Shown here: in pieces, positions 1 to 7,285 of the stretch | Layout: every line of letters starts with the position of its first letter | How positions within the stretch are numbered: the stretch's first letter is position 1 | Source: CAWUFC02 sp963921335 | GTDB lineage: Bacteria; Pseudomonadota; Gammaproteobacteria; Pseudomonadales; Halieaceae | NCBI GenBank assembly: GCA_963921335.3 | Contig: CAWUFC020000002.1 | Coordinates: 124,001-188,000 of the forward strand | Direction of reading: 5' to 3' | Length of the DNA stretch: 64,000 nucleotides | Position numbers and translations under genes: made by a program | The notes under the pieces: model-generated | Told to the model about the DNA's origin: nothing | Seen by the model: only the letters and a program-made list of their open reading frames with translations | The model's database searches: none

Positions 1-1
1 G

Positions 2-841
2 GCCGACGTACGGGCCGTATTCGACACCATTCACAGTCAACCCTATAGCGATGAGTTGGTCATCCGTGAAGTCAGCGTCGGCGATGCAGGCTATGCCCAC
101 TATCATCACCGGGGTGAACACAGTCCCTGGATAGTGCTTCACTGTCATGGCGGCGCCTTTGTATCGTCGCCGGTGGCGGAATATCACTTCTACGCAGAGC
201 TGATTATCGACCAGCTGCACTGTCAGGTGGTGATGCCCGATTACCGCATCGCTCCTGAGTATCCATATCCCGCGGCACACCATGACTGTTTCCAGACCTA
301 CAAGGCGTTGTTGGAGGAGGGGGTAGATCCTGAGCACATTATTCTGATGGGCGAATCCTGCGGCGGCTGCCTGGCCGCAGGCTTGATGCTCAGGGCCAGG
401 GATGAGGGCCTGCCCCAGCCGCGCTGTTTTATTTCACTGACAGGCTGGTTTGACCTGTCTGTTAGTGGTCCCGAGGTACCGGGCAAGGATCCGTTTCTAA
501 CACCGGAATGGGTGCGTAATCGTGGTCGGGACTACCTTGCGGGTGCCATGCCCCTGGACGACCCCAGGGTGTCGCCAGCGTACGCGGATCTGACGGGGTT
601 GCCGCCCATGTATATACAGGTGCCTGAATACGACACGGTGAGGGAGGGCGCTTTCATGTTGATCGAGAAAGCGCGGCTTGATGGCGTAGATGTCAATTCT
701 GAGCTGCTGCCTGAAATGATCCAGGGCATACAGGGGTTGACGAACGCTGGCGTGCCGGAGGCGCACACCGCCTGGGACAAAATCCGCGAATACCTGGCCG
801 CACAGGGCGTAGATATGCGGACTTTAAACCCGGGCAGCTGA
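2..841 (+). CDS. Alpha/beta hydrolase of the HSL/acetyl-esterase type, 5'-partial, catalytic His apparently replaced
   Basis: The reading frame is open to the left edge, so the gene begins outside the window. A TTG at 56 is the first internal start-like codon but is probably not the real start. Numbering from that TTG, the oxyanion-hole motif HGGAF lies at residues 31-35, the nucleophile elbow GESCGG has Ser101, and the acid is probably Asp193 in PEYDT. In this family the His lies in a segment like GMPHVFQ; here the matching segment is EMIQGIQ, with Gln at 223. If the alignment by eye is right, the charge-relay His is missing and normal esterase activity is doubtful. The family hydrolyses short acyl esters or lactones. 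It points toward the amidinotransferase gene, with which it converges; a link to that gene is only positional. Confidence 0.8.
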   Translation, partial: ADVRAVFDTIHSQPYSDELVIREVSVGDAGYAHYHHRGEHSPWIVLHCHGGAFVSSPVAEYHFYAELIIDQLHCQVVMPDYRIAPEYPYPAAHHDCFQTYKALLEEGVDPEHIILMGESCGGCLAAGLMLRARDEGLPQPRCFISLTGWFDLSVSGPEVPGKDPFLTPEWVRNRGRDYLAGAMPLDDPRVSPAYADLTGLPPMYIQVPEYDTVREGAFMLIEKARLDGVDVNSELLPEMIQGIQGLTNAGVPEAHTAWDKIREYLAAQGVDMRTLNPGS

Positions 842-846
842 CCTAA

Positions 847-2031
847 TCAGGCAGGATCATTCTCCCGCCAGATGTTTGCATCTGAGCAATCCAGCCCGCT
901 GTTGAACGTTTCCCAGCAGGTACCGAAAGGAATCGGTATCGGCTCATAACCACGCTTGTCCAGAAGGTCGATGGTTTTCTTACAGTTTTCGTTAATGAAG
1001 ATGCGACCATCACCCAGGCTTGAGGAATTGCCCACACCCTGAGCGACATCTTCCAGCGGTATGGGCAGAATCTCCCAGTCTTTGATGCAGTCGGGTTTCT
1101 CCGACCACATGCCGTTCTTGCCGTCGTCGGGTAAGCCCACTACACCTTCAACAATATTCATCATGCAGCAGTCACCGTGGTACACCAGGTTGCTGTCGAA
1201 CCAGTATGTCTCATGCTTGTAGCCCAGCTCGGAGAACACCCGCATCATGATCTCGCGGCCCCGCGGCCAACCTGCTGGCGTATTTGCACCGGTAGCGGTG
1301 GCCCCGGCAATGGCCTCCTTATTAGGAGCGCCGTACTCCCAGAGAATGGTTTTGTTGGGCATCTGGCGCCAGGCAGCGGCATCCAGCCCCATGTAGCCAG
1401 GTCCTTCCAGGTAGGGATTGGGTTCGATGTCTCCGAAGTTGAAAATCGCTGCCTCTGGATCCTCCAGCACCAGTTGAACCAGGGCGGCACGCCCGGCAAT
1501 GGGTTGCGGCCTGCAAGGGGCGGTGGTTTGCACCGGTAGCAGCACGCTGCCTACAAGGCGGGTAAAGCAACTGCCATAAGCGGAGAGGAACTTGGGGCCA
1601 TACCAGGAGGCGTTGTATTCGATCAGCTCATCCGGGTACCAACCCACGTTGTTACGAATGACCGTGACACCGGCTTTCTCATAAGCCTCATCGCGAGCAG
1701 CGAGCTCCTCGCAAACCTTGTCGTAACGTTCCGGGTCGACGTCGCGCAGGTGTTTGCCCTTGTTCTCCTGCCAGTAGGCTTTGAGTTCCTCATTGGCATT
1801 GTCTTCGATCATCTGCTTGATCTCTTTGTCATCAGGGTCCGGGACATAGGCTGCGAAGGGATCCCCGACCATGCAGGCGCGTAGTTTTGCCGAGCAGTGC
1901 TCCTCATAGACTTTGATACCTTTACCGATAACCTGTTCTTCCCACTGTTGGTAAAACAGGTCCCATATTTCCTTGGGGTCGTCGGGTTTGGGTACGGGGT
2001 TTCTGGCCAGTTCTGCGGCGTTCTTCAGCAT
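847..2031 (-). CDS. Amidinotransferase/guanidino-group-modifying-fold protein
   Basis: A 394-residue protein resembling the glycine/inosamine amidinotransferase and dimethylarginine hydrolase superfamily. These enzymes use a Cys nucleophile and a His to transfer or hydrolyse amidino groups. Candidate catalytic residues are His285 and Asp287 in YHGD and Cys382 near the C-terminus in NSGLDCSDAN; Cys372 is the alternative nucleophile. The length suits an amidinotransferase (about 350-420 residues) better than DDAH (about 255-280). The substrate cannot be read from sequence: arginine is the usual amidino donor, the acceptor is unknown. It is divergent from the AraC-type regulator, with 146 bp between the coding regions holding a 15-bp direct repeat, so that regulator probably controls it. 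A GNAT-like protein and an ATP-grasp ligase lie beyond. Confidence 0.7.
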   Translation of the reverse strand: MLKNAAELARNPVPKPDDPKEIWDLFYQQWEEQVIGKGIKVYEEHCSAKLRACMVGDPFAAYVPDPDDKEIKQMIEDNANEELKAYWQENKGKHLRDVDPERYDKVCEELAARDEAYEKAGVTVIRNNVGWYPDELIEYNASWYGPKFLSAYGSCFTRLVGSVLLPVQTTAPCRPQPIAGRAALVQLVLEDPEAAIFNFGDIEPNPYLEGPGYMGLDAAAWRQMPNKTILWEYGAPNKEAIAGATATGANTPAGWPRGREIMMRVFSELGYKHETYWFDSNLVYHGDCCMMNIVEGVVGLPDDGKNGMWSEKPDCIKDWEILPIPLEDVAQGVGNSSSLGDGRIFINENCKKTIDLLDKRGYEPIPIPFGTCWETFNSGLDCSDANIWRENDPA

Positions 2032-2120
2032 GCTAGTACTCCTGAATCAATCGTATTGCTCATGACGGTGTGCGCCTGCAGAGCGGGCGCAGCTATGTAC
2101 TCGACCATCAATTTTTGCCA

Positions 2121-2164
2121 GACTGTTTTGGCTTTTCTACAGAGAACGCGACAGTTTTAGCTTT
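2121..2164 (+). promoter_or_regulatory. Imperfect 15-bp direct repeat, candidate AraC-type operator
   Basis: GACTGTTTTGGCTTT at 2121-2135 recurs as GACAGTTTTAGCTTT at 2150-2164, with 13 of 15 bases identical and the starts 29 bp apart. AraC-family proteins often bind direct repeats on one face of the helix. The pair sits between the divergent amidinotransferase and AraC genes, and the second copy abuts the ribosome-binding site of the AraC gene. Autorepression combined with activation of the divergent gene would fit. This is inference from position. Confidence 0.45.
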
Positions 2165-2177
2165 CGGAGGCTGCGTC

Positions 2178-3134
2178 ATGCTCTTGTCCAGTTTCAGACA
2201 AGAACAATATTCCGATATGGCCCAGTACCATGCGGCCAGTAACGGCTTTGAAGGGTCTGCGGTGCAGCTTGAACCCGGTGTGCTCAGGCTGTCGGTCAGT
2301 GAGCTACAAATAGGGGATCTGCTCTTGCGCAGCTTCGCCACCAATCGAAGTTTGCACTGGCGTACTCAGCTCGGTTCCAACCTGAACGGGATCTGGTTGA
2401 GTGGTCCGGCGCAGGGCGCCCAGTGCAGATGGCAGGGCAGGGAGCGACCGCAAGACGCCTTGTCTCTGGTGACGCCCCAGCGCGAGCAGTCGATTGTGAC
2501 GCCAACGAACTGGTGTGACGCGGACATTACAGTGAGTGACAGAACGCTGGCCGATATACCCGTTGCCAATCCAATTGGGGCAGCGAGTGCCTGGCGGGGC
2601 GCTGACACCATTCGTATTGATTCAGCAGCGGCATCAAGAGTCCGTGCTGAGGTGCTGGGCCTGCTCCACAACGAGAGTTTACTGAGGGACCTTCCCAGCA
2701 ACCCAGGCCTGGCTGAATCAATACGGGATAACCTGCTCAGCATGATGGCGTCAGGCATAGAGAGCGCCCAGGCGCAGGACGGCGTCACAGGCTCTGCGCT
2801 TGGAAGCAGTTACCGCCGCATCGTCAGTCGGGCGGAGCGGGCATTGCTCAGTAGTGTTGTGCAACGCTGGAGCGTCGAAGCCCTGGCTGCTGAGGTAGGG
2901 GTCACCATTCGCACGCTGCAGCGGGCATTCCAGTTTGTCTATGGCGTGACGCCCAGTCAGTATCTATTGCGACAGCGGCTGAGCAAAGCGCGTTCGGAGC
3001 TTGTCACTGGCGGCAGACAGGTGCATGTGGGTGACTTGGCGACCCGTTACCAGTTTGCCAGTGCCAGTGAGTTTGCGAGGCATTTTCGCCGCCACTTTGG
3101 CCAATCGCCGTCGCAGGCCCGAGCACTGGTCTGA
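2178..3134 (+). CDS. AraC-family transcriptional regulator
   Basis: The C-terminal 100 residues (about 215-318) form an AraC/XylS double helix-turn-helix: WSVEALAAEVGV then TIRTLQRAF, and later FASASEFARHFRRHFGQSPSQ, the usual second HTH and closing motif. The N-terminal 200 residues are a poorly conserved sensor region with no recognisable ligand. The frame is open further upstream to a GTG at 2070, but ATG 2178 is chosen because GGAGG lies at 2166-2170, 7 bases upstream. It is divergent from the amidinotransferase gene and 9 bases ahead of the GNAT-like gene, so it may control both and itself through the repeat at 2121-2164. The inducer is unknown. Confidence 0.85.
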   Translation: MLLSSFRQEQYSDMAQYHAASNGFEGSAVQLEPGVLRLSVSELQIGDLLLRSFATNRSLHWRTQLGSNLNGIWLSGPAQGAQCRWQGRERPQDALSLVTPQREQSIVTPTNWCDADITVSDRTLADIPVANPIGAASAWRGADTIRIDSAAASRVRAEVLGLLHNESLLRDLPSNPGLAESIRDNLLSMMASGIESAQAQDGVTGSALGSSYRRIVSRAERALLSSVVQRWSVEALAAEVGVTIRTLQRAFQFVYGVTPSQYLLRQRLSKARSELVTGGRQVHVGDLATRYQFASASEFARHFRRHFGQSPSQARALV

Positions 3135-3143
3135 TCTGCCGGG

Positions 3144-4115
3144 ATGTCAGACCTGCAATTTCGGCTGCTTGAGGCCCATGAGGCGCCCAAACTGGTGGAT
3201 TTCATCCTCGAAATCTACGGTGAGGCCTATCCCAATGACATGATGAAAGACATTAAAAGTGTCTCTCAAGCTATTGAAAATAAATGCTTAATATCCAGCT
3301 GTGCTTTTGATGGCGAACGCCTGGTTGGCCATTTGGCTACTTATTATGAAACTCCGGATGATATTACCGGAGATGGCATTACAGCGGTTGTCCACGAAGA
3401 TTATCGGGGTCTGAACCTGATGACGCAGCTGTCGCAGCCCATGTGGGCTGATTACGAGGCGCGCAAACTGGCCGGATTGGATCTTTACGGTGTCACGATG
3501 CACGATGCCTCCCAGCGTAAATCACTGGATGGCGGCGCCGTGGTGACTGGGCTGTTGAGTCACGACTGGCCTGGTGATTTCAGCGTAGATGGCTTTGCAC
3601 CGGTGAATCTGCCCAGAATGCCCATCGTGGCCATGTTTATACCGTTTTATCGTGACAGCATGCCAAATCGCATGATTTATGCGCCAGAACGTCATCAGGC
3701 GGTGCTGAGTCACATTTATGGGCGGATAGGCGCGCCTAGAGTATTTGAGGGCACACAGCAGCCCGTTGTTGCGACCCAAACAGAAAGCCAGGTTACTGAG
3801 AAGCCGTCAGCGCAACAAAGCGTGCTGCGAATCAAACGCATAGGCGCCGATGCTGAACAGGTTGTAGCTGCCTATGTAAGCGAGAGACCAGATCTCGCTG
3901 TGCGATACATCGATGTCGCACTGACAGAGCCAGGGGCAGCGGCGTTGATTGAAGCCTTGGAAGCGCAAGGGTGGCTCTATGGCTGTTTACTGCCGGAACG
4001 ACTCGGTCCGGATTACCTGAGGCTACAAGACGTCAAACCACACGAAAACTGGGGCAATACGGTGTTGGATCCAAGGGTTGCTGATATACAGGCCCATATC
4101 ACTAACTGCGTATAA
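3144..4115 (+). CDS. GNAT-like acyltransferase with extra C-terminal domain
   Basis: A 323-residue protein. Residues 1-150 look like a GNAT fold: the N-terminal helix region FRLLEAHEAPKLVDFILEIY, a beta-4-like strand GERLVGHLATYYE, and VVHEDYRGLNLMTQL where an acyl-CoA pyrophosphate loop is expected. The canonical Q/R-x-x-G-x-G/A is not clear, so donor binding is uncertain. Residues 220-323 form a second small domain of unknown role, separated by a Q/T/S-rich linker. It follows the AraC gene by 9 bases and is probably co-transcribed. Bases 3241-3370 are visibly more A/T-rich than the neighbours, compatible with acquired DNA. N-acylation of a small molecule made by the neighbouring amidinotransferase and ligase is possible but not shown. 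Confidence 0.6.
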   Translation: MSDLQFRLLEAHEAPKLVDFILEIYGEAYPNDMMKDIKSVSQAIENKCLISSCAFDGERLVGHLATYYETPDDITGDGITAVVHEDYRGLNLMTQLSQPMWADYEARKLAGLDLYGVTMHDASQRKSLDGGAVVTGLLSHDWPGDFSVDGFAPVNLPRMPIVAMFIPFYRDSMPNRMIYAPERHQAVLSHIYGRIGAPRVFEGTQQPVVATQTESQVTEKPSAQQSVLRIKRIGADAEQVVAAYVSERPDLAVRYIDVALTEPGAAALIEALEAQGWLYGCLLPERLGPDYLRLQDVKPHENWGNTVLDPRVADIQAHITNCV

Positions 4116-4213
4116 TATATATTATGTTAAATAGAAGTTGTGGCTCTGGATGCCTTTAACGTATTCCTACCCCACTATGGGATTTTGAGACCTGCAGCGT
4201 GCAGGCAGTGTGA

Positions 4214-5227
4214 TCAGGCCGCAGTTGCGGTCTTTTTCGTCAGTGCAGCCAATTCGGCCCCAAGGTATTGGGCCAGCTGCAACATCGCGTACTTGTCAGC
4301 TGCCGCTTCTGCGTCTGAATTGTAGTTGGTGTTGGTATTCACGTCGTAGGCATAGACCTCTCCGTTTTCATCGGAGATGGTTTCAATGCCAGCAACCTGG
4401 ATATCGTTAACGCGCAGAAACTGTTCGAACACAGGAATGAAATCAGGCAGGTAGTCTCTAAGAATCTCAAACTTGGCCTGAGTCTCTGCTGATTGACCGT
4501 CCACGGGACAGAACATGTCCTCAATGGAGCAAGCATCTGCCGGGCATAGTTCAAAGCCCTGGGAGGTGTCTATTTTTACGGCGTAGAAGAATTTGCCGTT
4601 GATGAATTCATGTCGTGTGATATGCGGTGTGGGTGCCTTGATGTACTGCTGGATCAAGGTAATGCCATCCACTGGGGCGTCATAGTCAGGACCGTCAAGG
4701 TACTGCTCCAGGCTATCAATCGAGTGAAACAGCTGCACACCCTGCCCTTTGCCGGCTCGATTATGCTTGGTAATAAAGCTTTCGGTGCCCAATTCACGTG
4801 CCGCATTCAGTACATGGTCTCTGCCCACGGCCGCAAGGGTTTTCGGGGTTTTAATACCGTGCTGGCTCAGGGCCATGTATTGCTGAACTTTGCTGACTTC
4901 CAGCTGAAGCGCCCTGCCACCATTGATCATCACTCGATTGTGTCGCTCCAGCCAGGCAATGACGCTTTGCGCATATTCTGGTGCATAGCGATGATCGCGG
5001 GTATGCGACGAGGCACTGATGCGGTTATAGAAGATACCCTGTGGCGGTTCGACAGAGAGGTCCAGGCAGCCCTGGTCGAGGTGCCATAGCTCATACGGAA
5101 GCGCCAGTTCGTTCAGTCGGTTCTGCAGGTGCACCGTCCAGTCGTCGTTCTCGTGCAAGACATAGATCTTGCTGGGTCCGGGAGCATCCTGGGGCGCTGA
5201 GTAGTCTGCTGATGTTACTGAGTTCAT
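4214..5227 (-). CDS. RimK-like ATP-grasp ligase
   Basis: A 337-residue ATP-grasp protein of the RimK/alpha-L-glutamate ligase type. Visible features are the N-terminal pre-ATP-grasp region with IFYNRISASSHTRD, the ATP-binding TESFITKHNRAGKGQGVQLF, a substrate and metal region around ITRHEFINGKFFYAVKID, and the closing Mg-binding motif YAYDVNTNTNYN near residue 310. Such enzymes activate a carboxylate as acyl phosphate and join it to an amine, for example adding glutamate to a peptide or small molecule. The gene converges with the GNAT-like gene across 98 bp and sits near an amidinotransferase, so a small modified amide product is possible. The actual substrates cannot be told. Confidence 0.7.
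   Translation of the reverse strand: MNSVTSADYSAPQDAPGPSKIYVLHENDDWTVHLQNRLNELALPYELWHLDQGCLDLSVEPPQGIFYNRISASSHTRDHRYAPEYAQSVIAWLERHNRVMINGGRALQLEVSKVQQYMALSQHGIKTPKTLAAVGRDHVLNAARELGTESFITKHNRAGKGQGVQLFHSIDSLEQYLDGPDYDAPVDGITLIQQYIKAPTPHITRHEFINGKFFYAVKIDTSQGFELCPADACSIEDMFCPVDGQSAETQAKFEILRDYLPDFIPVFEQFLRVNDIQVAGIETISDENGEVYAYDVNTNTNYNSDAEAAADKYAMLQLAQYLGAELAALTKKTATAA
4219..4239 (+). terminator. Possible intrinsic terminator after the GNAT-like gene
   Basis: A 5-bp stem CCGCA/TGCGG with a two-base loop at 4219-4230 is followed by TCTTTTTC on the plus strand. It lies inside the last codons of the convergent ATP-grasp gene. The stem is short, so termination efficiency may be low. Confidence 0.4.
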
Positions 5228-5271
5228 ATCGCTGTTATCCGGATCTAGAGCCGTGCCTGTTCATGGGCCAG

Positions 5272-5288
5272 TTTGAAGGCTATTCAAA
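5272..5288. promoter_or_regulatory. TTTGAA-N5-TTCAAA dyad upstream of the ATP-grasp gene
   Basis: A perfect 6-bp inverted repeat (5272-5277 and 5283-5288, 5-base spacer) lies 45 bases upstream of the ATP-grasp start. It could be an operator or may overlap a promoter. The rest of the 193-bp gap 5228-5420 shows nothing recognisable. Confidence 0.25.
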
Positions 5289-5420
5289 TTGGGCGGCAGT
5301 TTAGCTGGATGCCCGGGTATTTGCTATAGATTCACAAACGCAGGATGTTGGTGCAGCATGCAGCGCAAACAGCACTGCGCACTCTGAAAAAGCAGCACGT
5401 TGACCTTTTGTAGTGCTTGT

Positions 5421-6188
5421 TCAGACGTGGTCCTGTCGGGTGTGCGCATCGAAGCCACCGTCCACAAACAGCAGCGTGCCGCACACATAAGACGCAGCAT
5501 CTGACAGCAAAAATTCAATACAGCGAGAGACCTCTTCTGGCTGACCCATGCGCCCCATTGGCGTGGCATCGTTTAGAGACGTCATCACCTTCGCCATTTC
5601 CGGGTCTTCCAACAGGGGCTTTGTCATAGGCGTTTCGATCGGGCCTGGTGCGACAGCGTTCATGCGAATGCCGTCCTGGGCATAGGACATGGCATTGCGG
5701 CGCATCCAGTAATTGATCGCACGTTTGCCGACCATGTATTCGGTTCCGTTTTCTTCTTCCTCTGAAATGCGCAGTGCTTCGGCCTCATCCCCAGCCAACA
5801 GAGCGTTGAGCAATGAATCGGTGGGCGCATCCATCGGGGCAGAGTTGGAGCAGAGCAGCACCACACTGCCGTTCTTCTTTGCCAACAGGTCGCGCAGACC
5901 TTCAAGCACGTCTACGGTGCCAAAAAAGTTCACCGCCGTGATCAGCTTGCCAGGTATCGATGTGCCCCCGCCCAGCCCCGCCAGCGGCACAAAGCCATCC
6001 AGCCCATCGGCAGCCTGGTCGCGCACGGCATTCACTGCCGCCTGGCGTCCTTCAGCGGTGGACAGGTCCGCAATAATGTCGGCATTGGCAATGTCGACGG
6101 TGATAACAGTGTGGCCGTTACTGGTCAGTGCTTCAGCGACTTTAGCGCCAATGCCTGAGCCGCTGCCTGTTAGTGCGTAGGTTCCCAT
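5421..6188 (-). CDS. Short-chain dehydrogenase/reductase, 3-alpha-hydroxysteroid dehydrogenase-like
   Basis: A 255-residue classical SDR. The Rossmann motif TGSGSGIG is at residues 7-14, the coenzyme-specificity Asp follows strand 2 (VDIANADIIADLST), the catalytic Ser is Ser114 and the active-site pair is Tyr151/Lys155 (YMVGK). NAVAPGPIETPM and the C-terminal FVDGGFDA are also typical. The stretch NADIIADLSTAEGR and the 25-residue insertion before the active Tyr recall Comamonas-type 3-alpha-hydroxysteroid dehydrogenase/carbonyl reductase, so oxidation of a steroid or other bulky secondary alcohol with NAD(H) is likely. A general carbonyl reductase role cannot be excluded. It is divergent from the methyltransferase gene with an 86-bp gap, and a short ATCTCC on the plus strand at 6191-6196 gives a ribosome-binding GGAGAT. 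Confidence 0.85.
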   Translation of the reverse strand: MGTYALTGSGSGIGAKVAEALTSNGHTVITVDIANADIIADLSTAEGRQAAVNAVRDQAADGLDGFVPLAGLGGGTSIPGKLITAVNFFGTVDVLEGLRDLLAKKNGSVVLLCSNSAPMDAPTDSLLNALLAGDEAEALRISEEEENGTEYMVGKRAINYWMRRNAMSYAQDGIRMNAVAPGPIETPMTKPLLEDPEMAKVMTSLNDATPMGRMGQPEEVSRCIEFLLSDAASYVCGTLLFVDGGFDAHTRQDHV

Positions 6189-6274
6189 AATATCTCCTCA
6201 AACGCGTCGTCTACTGTTGAAACGAACGCTGTGCTAGTGTTCTGAATAATCGCAGCAAGCCTAATTGCCAGTCC

Positions 6275-7183
6275 ATGACCAAGCAAGCCTTTGACCCTGC
6301 ATTGCATCCTAATAAGTTGAACCTCGGCTGTGGTTTCGACAAACGGCAGGGCTATACCAATGTGGATATCGATTCCTATCACGCCCCCGATCTGGTCGCG
6401 GATGTCACCGACCTGGGCGCCCTGCCCGATCAGTATTATCAGCAAATACTGGCGCTGGATCTGCTGGAGCACTTGCCCCGGTTTAAGTGCCTGAGCACTT
6501 TGCAGGAGTGGAACCGCGTGCTCTGCCCGGGCGGCGAACTAGAGCTCAAAGTGCCAGACGCCCTATTATTGCTGGAGCAACTCAAGGGTGTCGACAATCA
6601 GACGGCTGACCAGCAGCAGGCGATTATTCAGAACCTCATGGGTACGCAACACCAGGACGGTGATTTTCACCTGAACACCTTTACAGAGCTCACCTTAAGC
6701 ACACAGCTTGCTGAAGCCGGTTTCGAGATCGATGAATTGCGCTCTGCCGATGGCTGGATGATCCATGTCAGGGCACACAAGCGAGAGCACTGCCCTCCCC
6801 CTGGGCTATTGCGGGTCGCCGATGATAGGGAGTTTCTGGAGCAGGCCTACCAGCACTGCCTGTCACGCCCCAGCGATCCTGATGGCCGCAATTACTATCT
6901 TAATCGTCTCAATCATGGCATGGCCCGGGAAGCCGTCCTCATTGCCCTGACTGAGCAGCGTACGAGTGCGCCCAGTGCTGACGCTCAACCCTTTGCGTAT
7001 CTCTGTGAGATACCGGCCGATACGGAATTCGTGTTAGCGCTGTACCGGGATATTCTGAAAAGGGACGCCGACAAACCCGGCATTGACTGGTATAGCAGCC
7101 GACTTGCCGGAGGCGATCAGCGCATGGCGATCATTCAGGAGTTGGTGACCAGCGACGAGTATCGTCAAAGCCAGCAGGAGTAA
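6275..7183 (+). CDS. SAM-dependent methyltransferase fused to DUF4214-like repeats
   Basis: Residues 1-165 are a class I methyltransferase: the SAM motif LNLGCG at 15-20, an acidic residue after strand 2 (NVDIDSYH), and ALDLLEHLP in the ubiE/type-11 style. Residues about 175-300 contain two copies of a DUF4214-like module (EFLEQAYQHCLSRPSDPDG and EFVLALYRDILKRDADKPG, each followed by a Y/W-rich helix). DUF4214 is often found on secreted or surface-polysaccharide proteins and may bind glycan. The gene stands first in the phosphonate run, 102 bases before the PEP mutase start. A role in methylating a glycan or a phosphonate group is plausible, because 2-HEP monomethyl ester occurs in known phosphonoglycans, but it is unproven. 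Confidence 0.75.
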   Translation: MTKQAFDPALHPNKLNLGCGFDKRQGYTNVDIDSYHAPDLVADVTDLGALPDQYYQQILALDLLEHLPRFKCLSTLQEWNRVLCPGGELELKVPDALLLLEQLKGVDNQTADQQQAIIQNLMGTQHQDGDFHLNTFTELTLSTQLAEAGFEIDELRSADGWMIHVRAHKREHCPPPGLLRVADDREFLEQAYQHCLSRPSDPDGRNYYLNRLNHGMAREAVLIALTEQRTSAPSADAQPFAYLCEIPADTEFVLALYRDILKRDADKPGIDWYSSRLAGGDQRMAIIQELVTSDEYRQSQQE

Positions 7184-7285
7184 TCAGCTTGTTATTGCCC
7201 CAGCGCGGACACATGGGCGATAGCGTGAGCCTTTCCATGTAAACTAGACAACTTGTCAGGTCAGAAGCGGAGCCGCCAGCGAGCC

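Noticed and set aside
7253..7285. TTG 7253 as start of the mutase fusion
   Set aside because: It adds 11 basic residues before the conserved KKVYVGMS start and has no ribosome-binding site.
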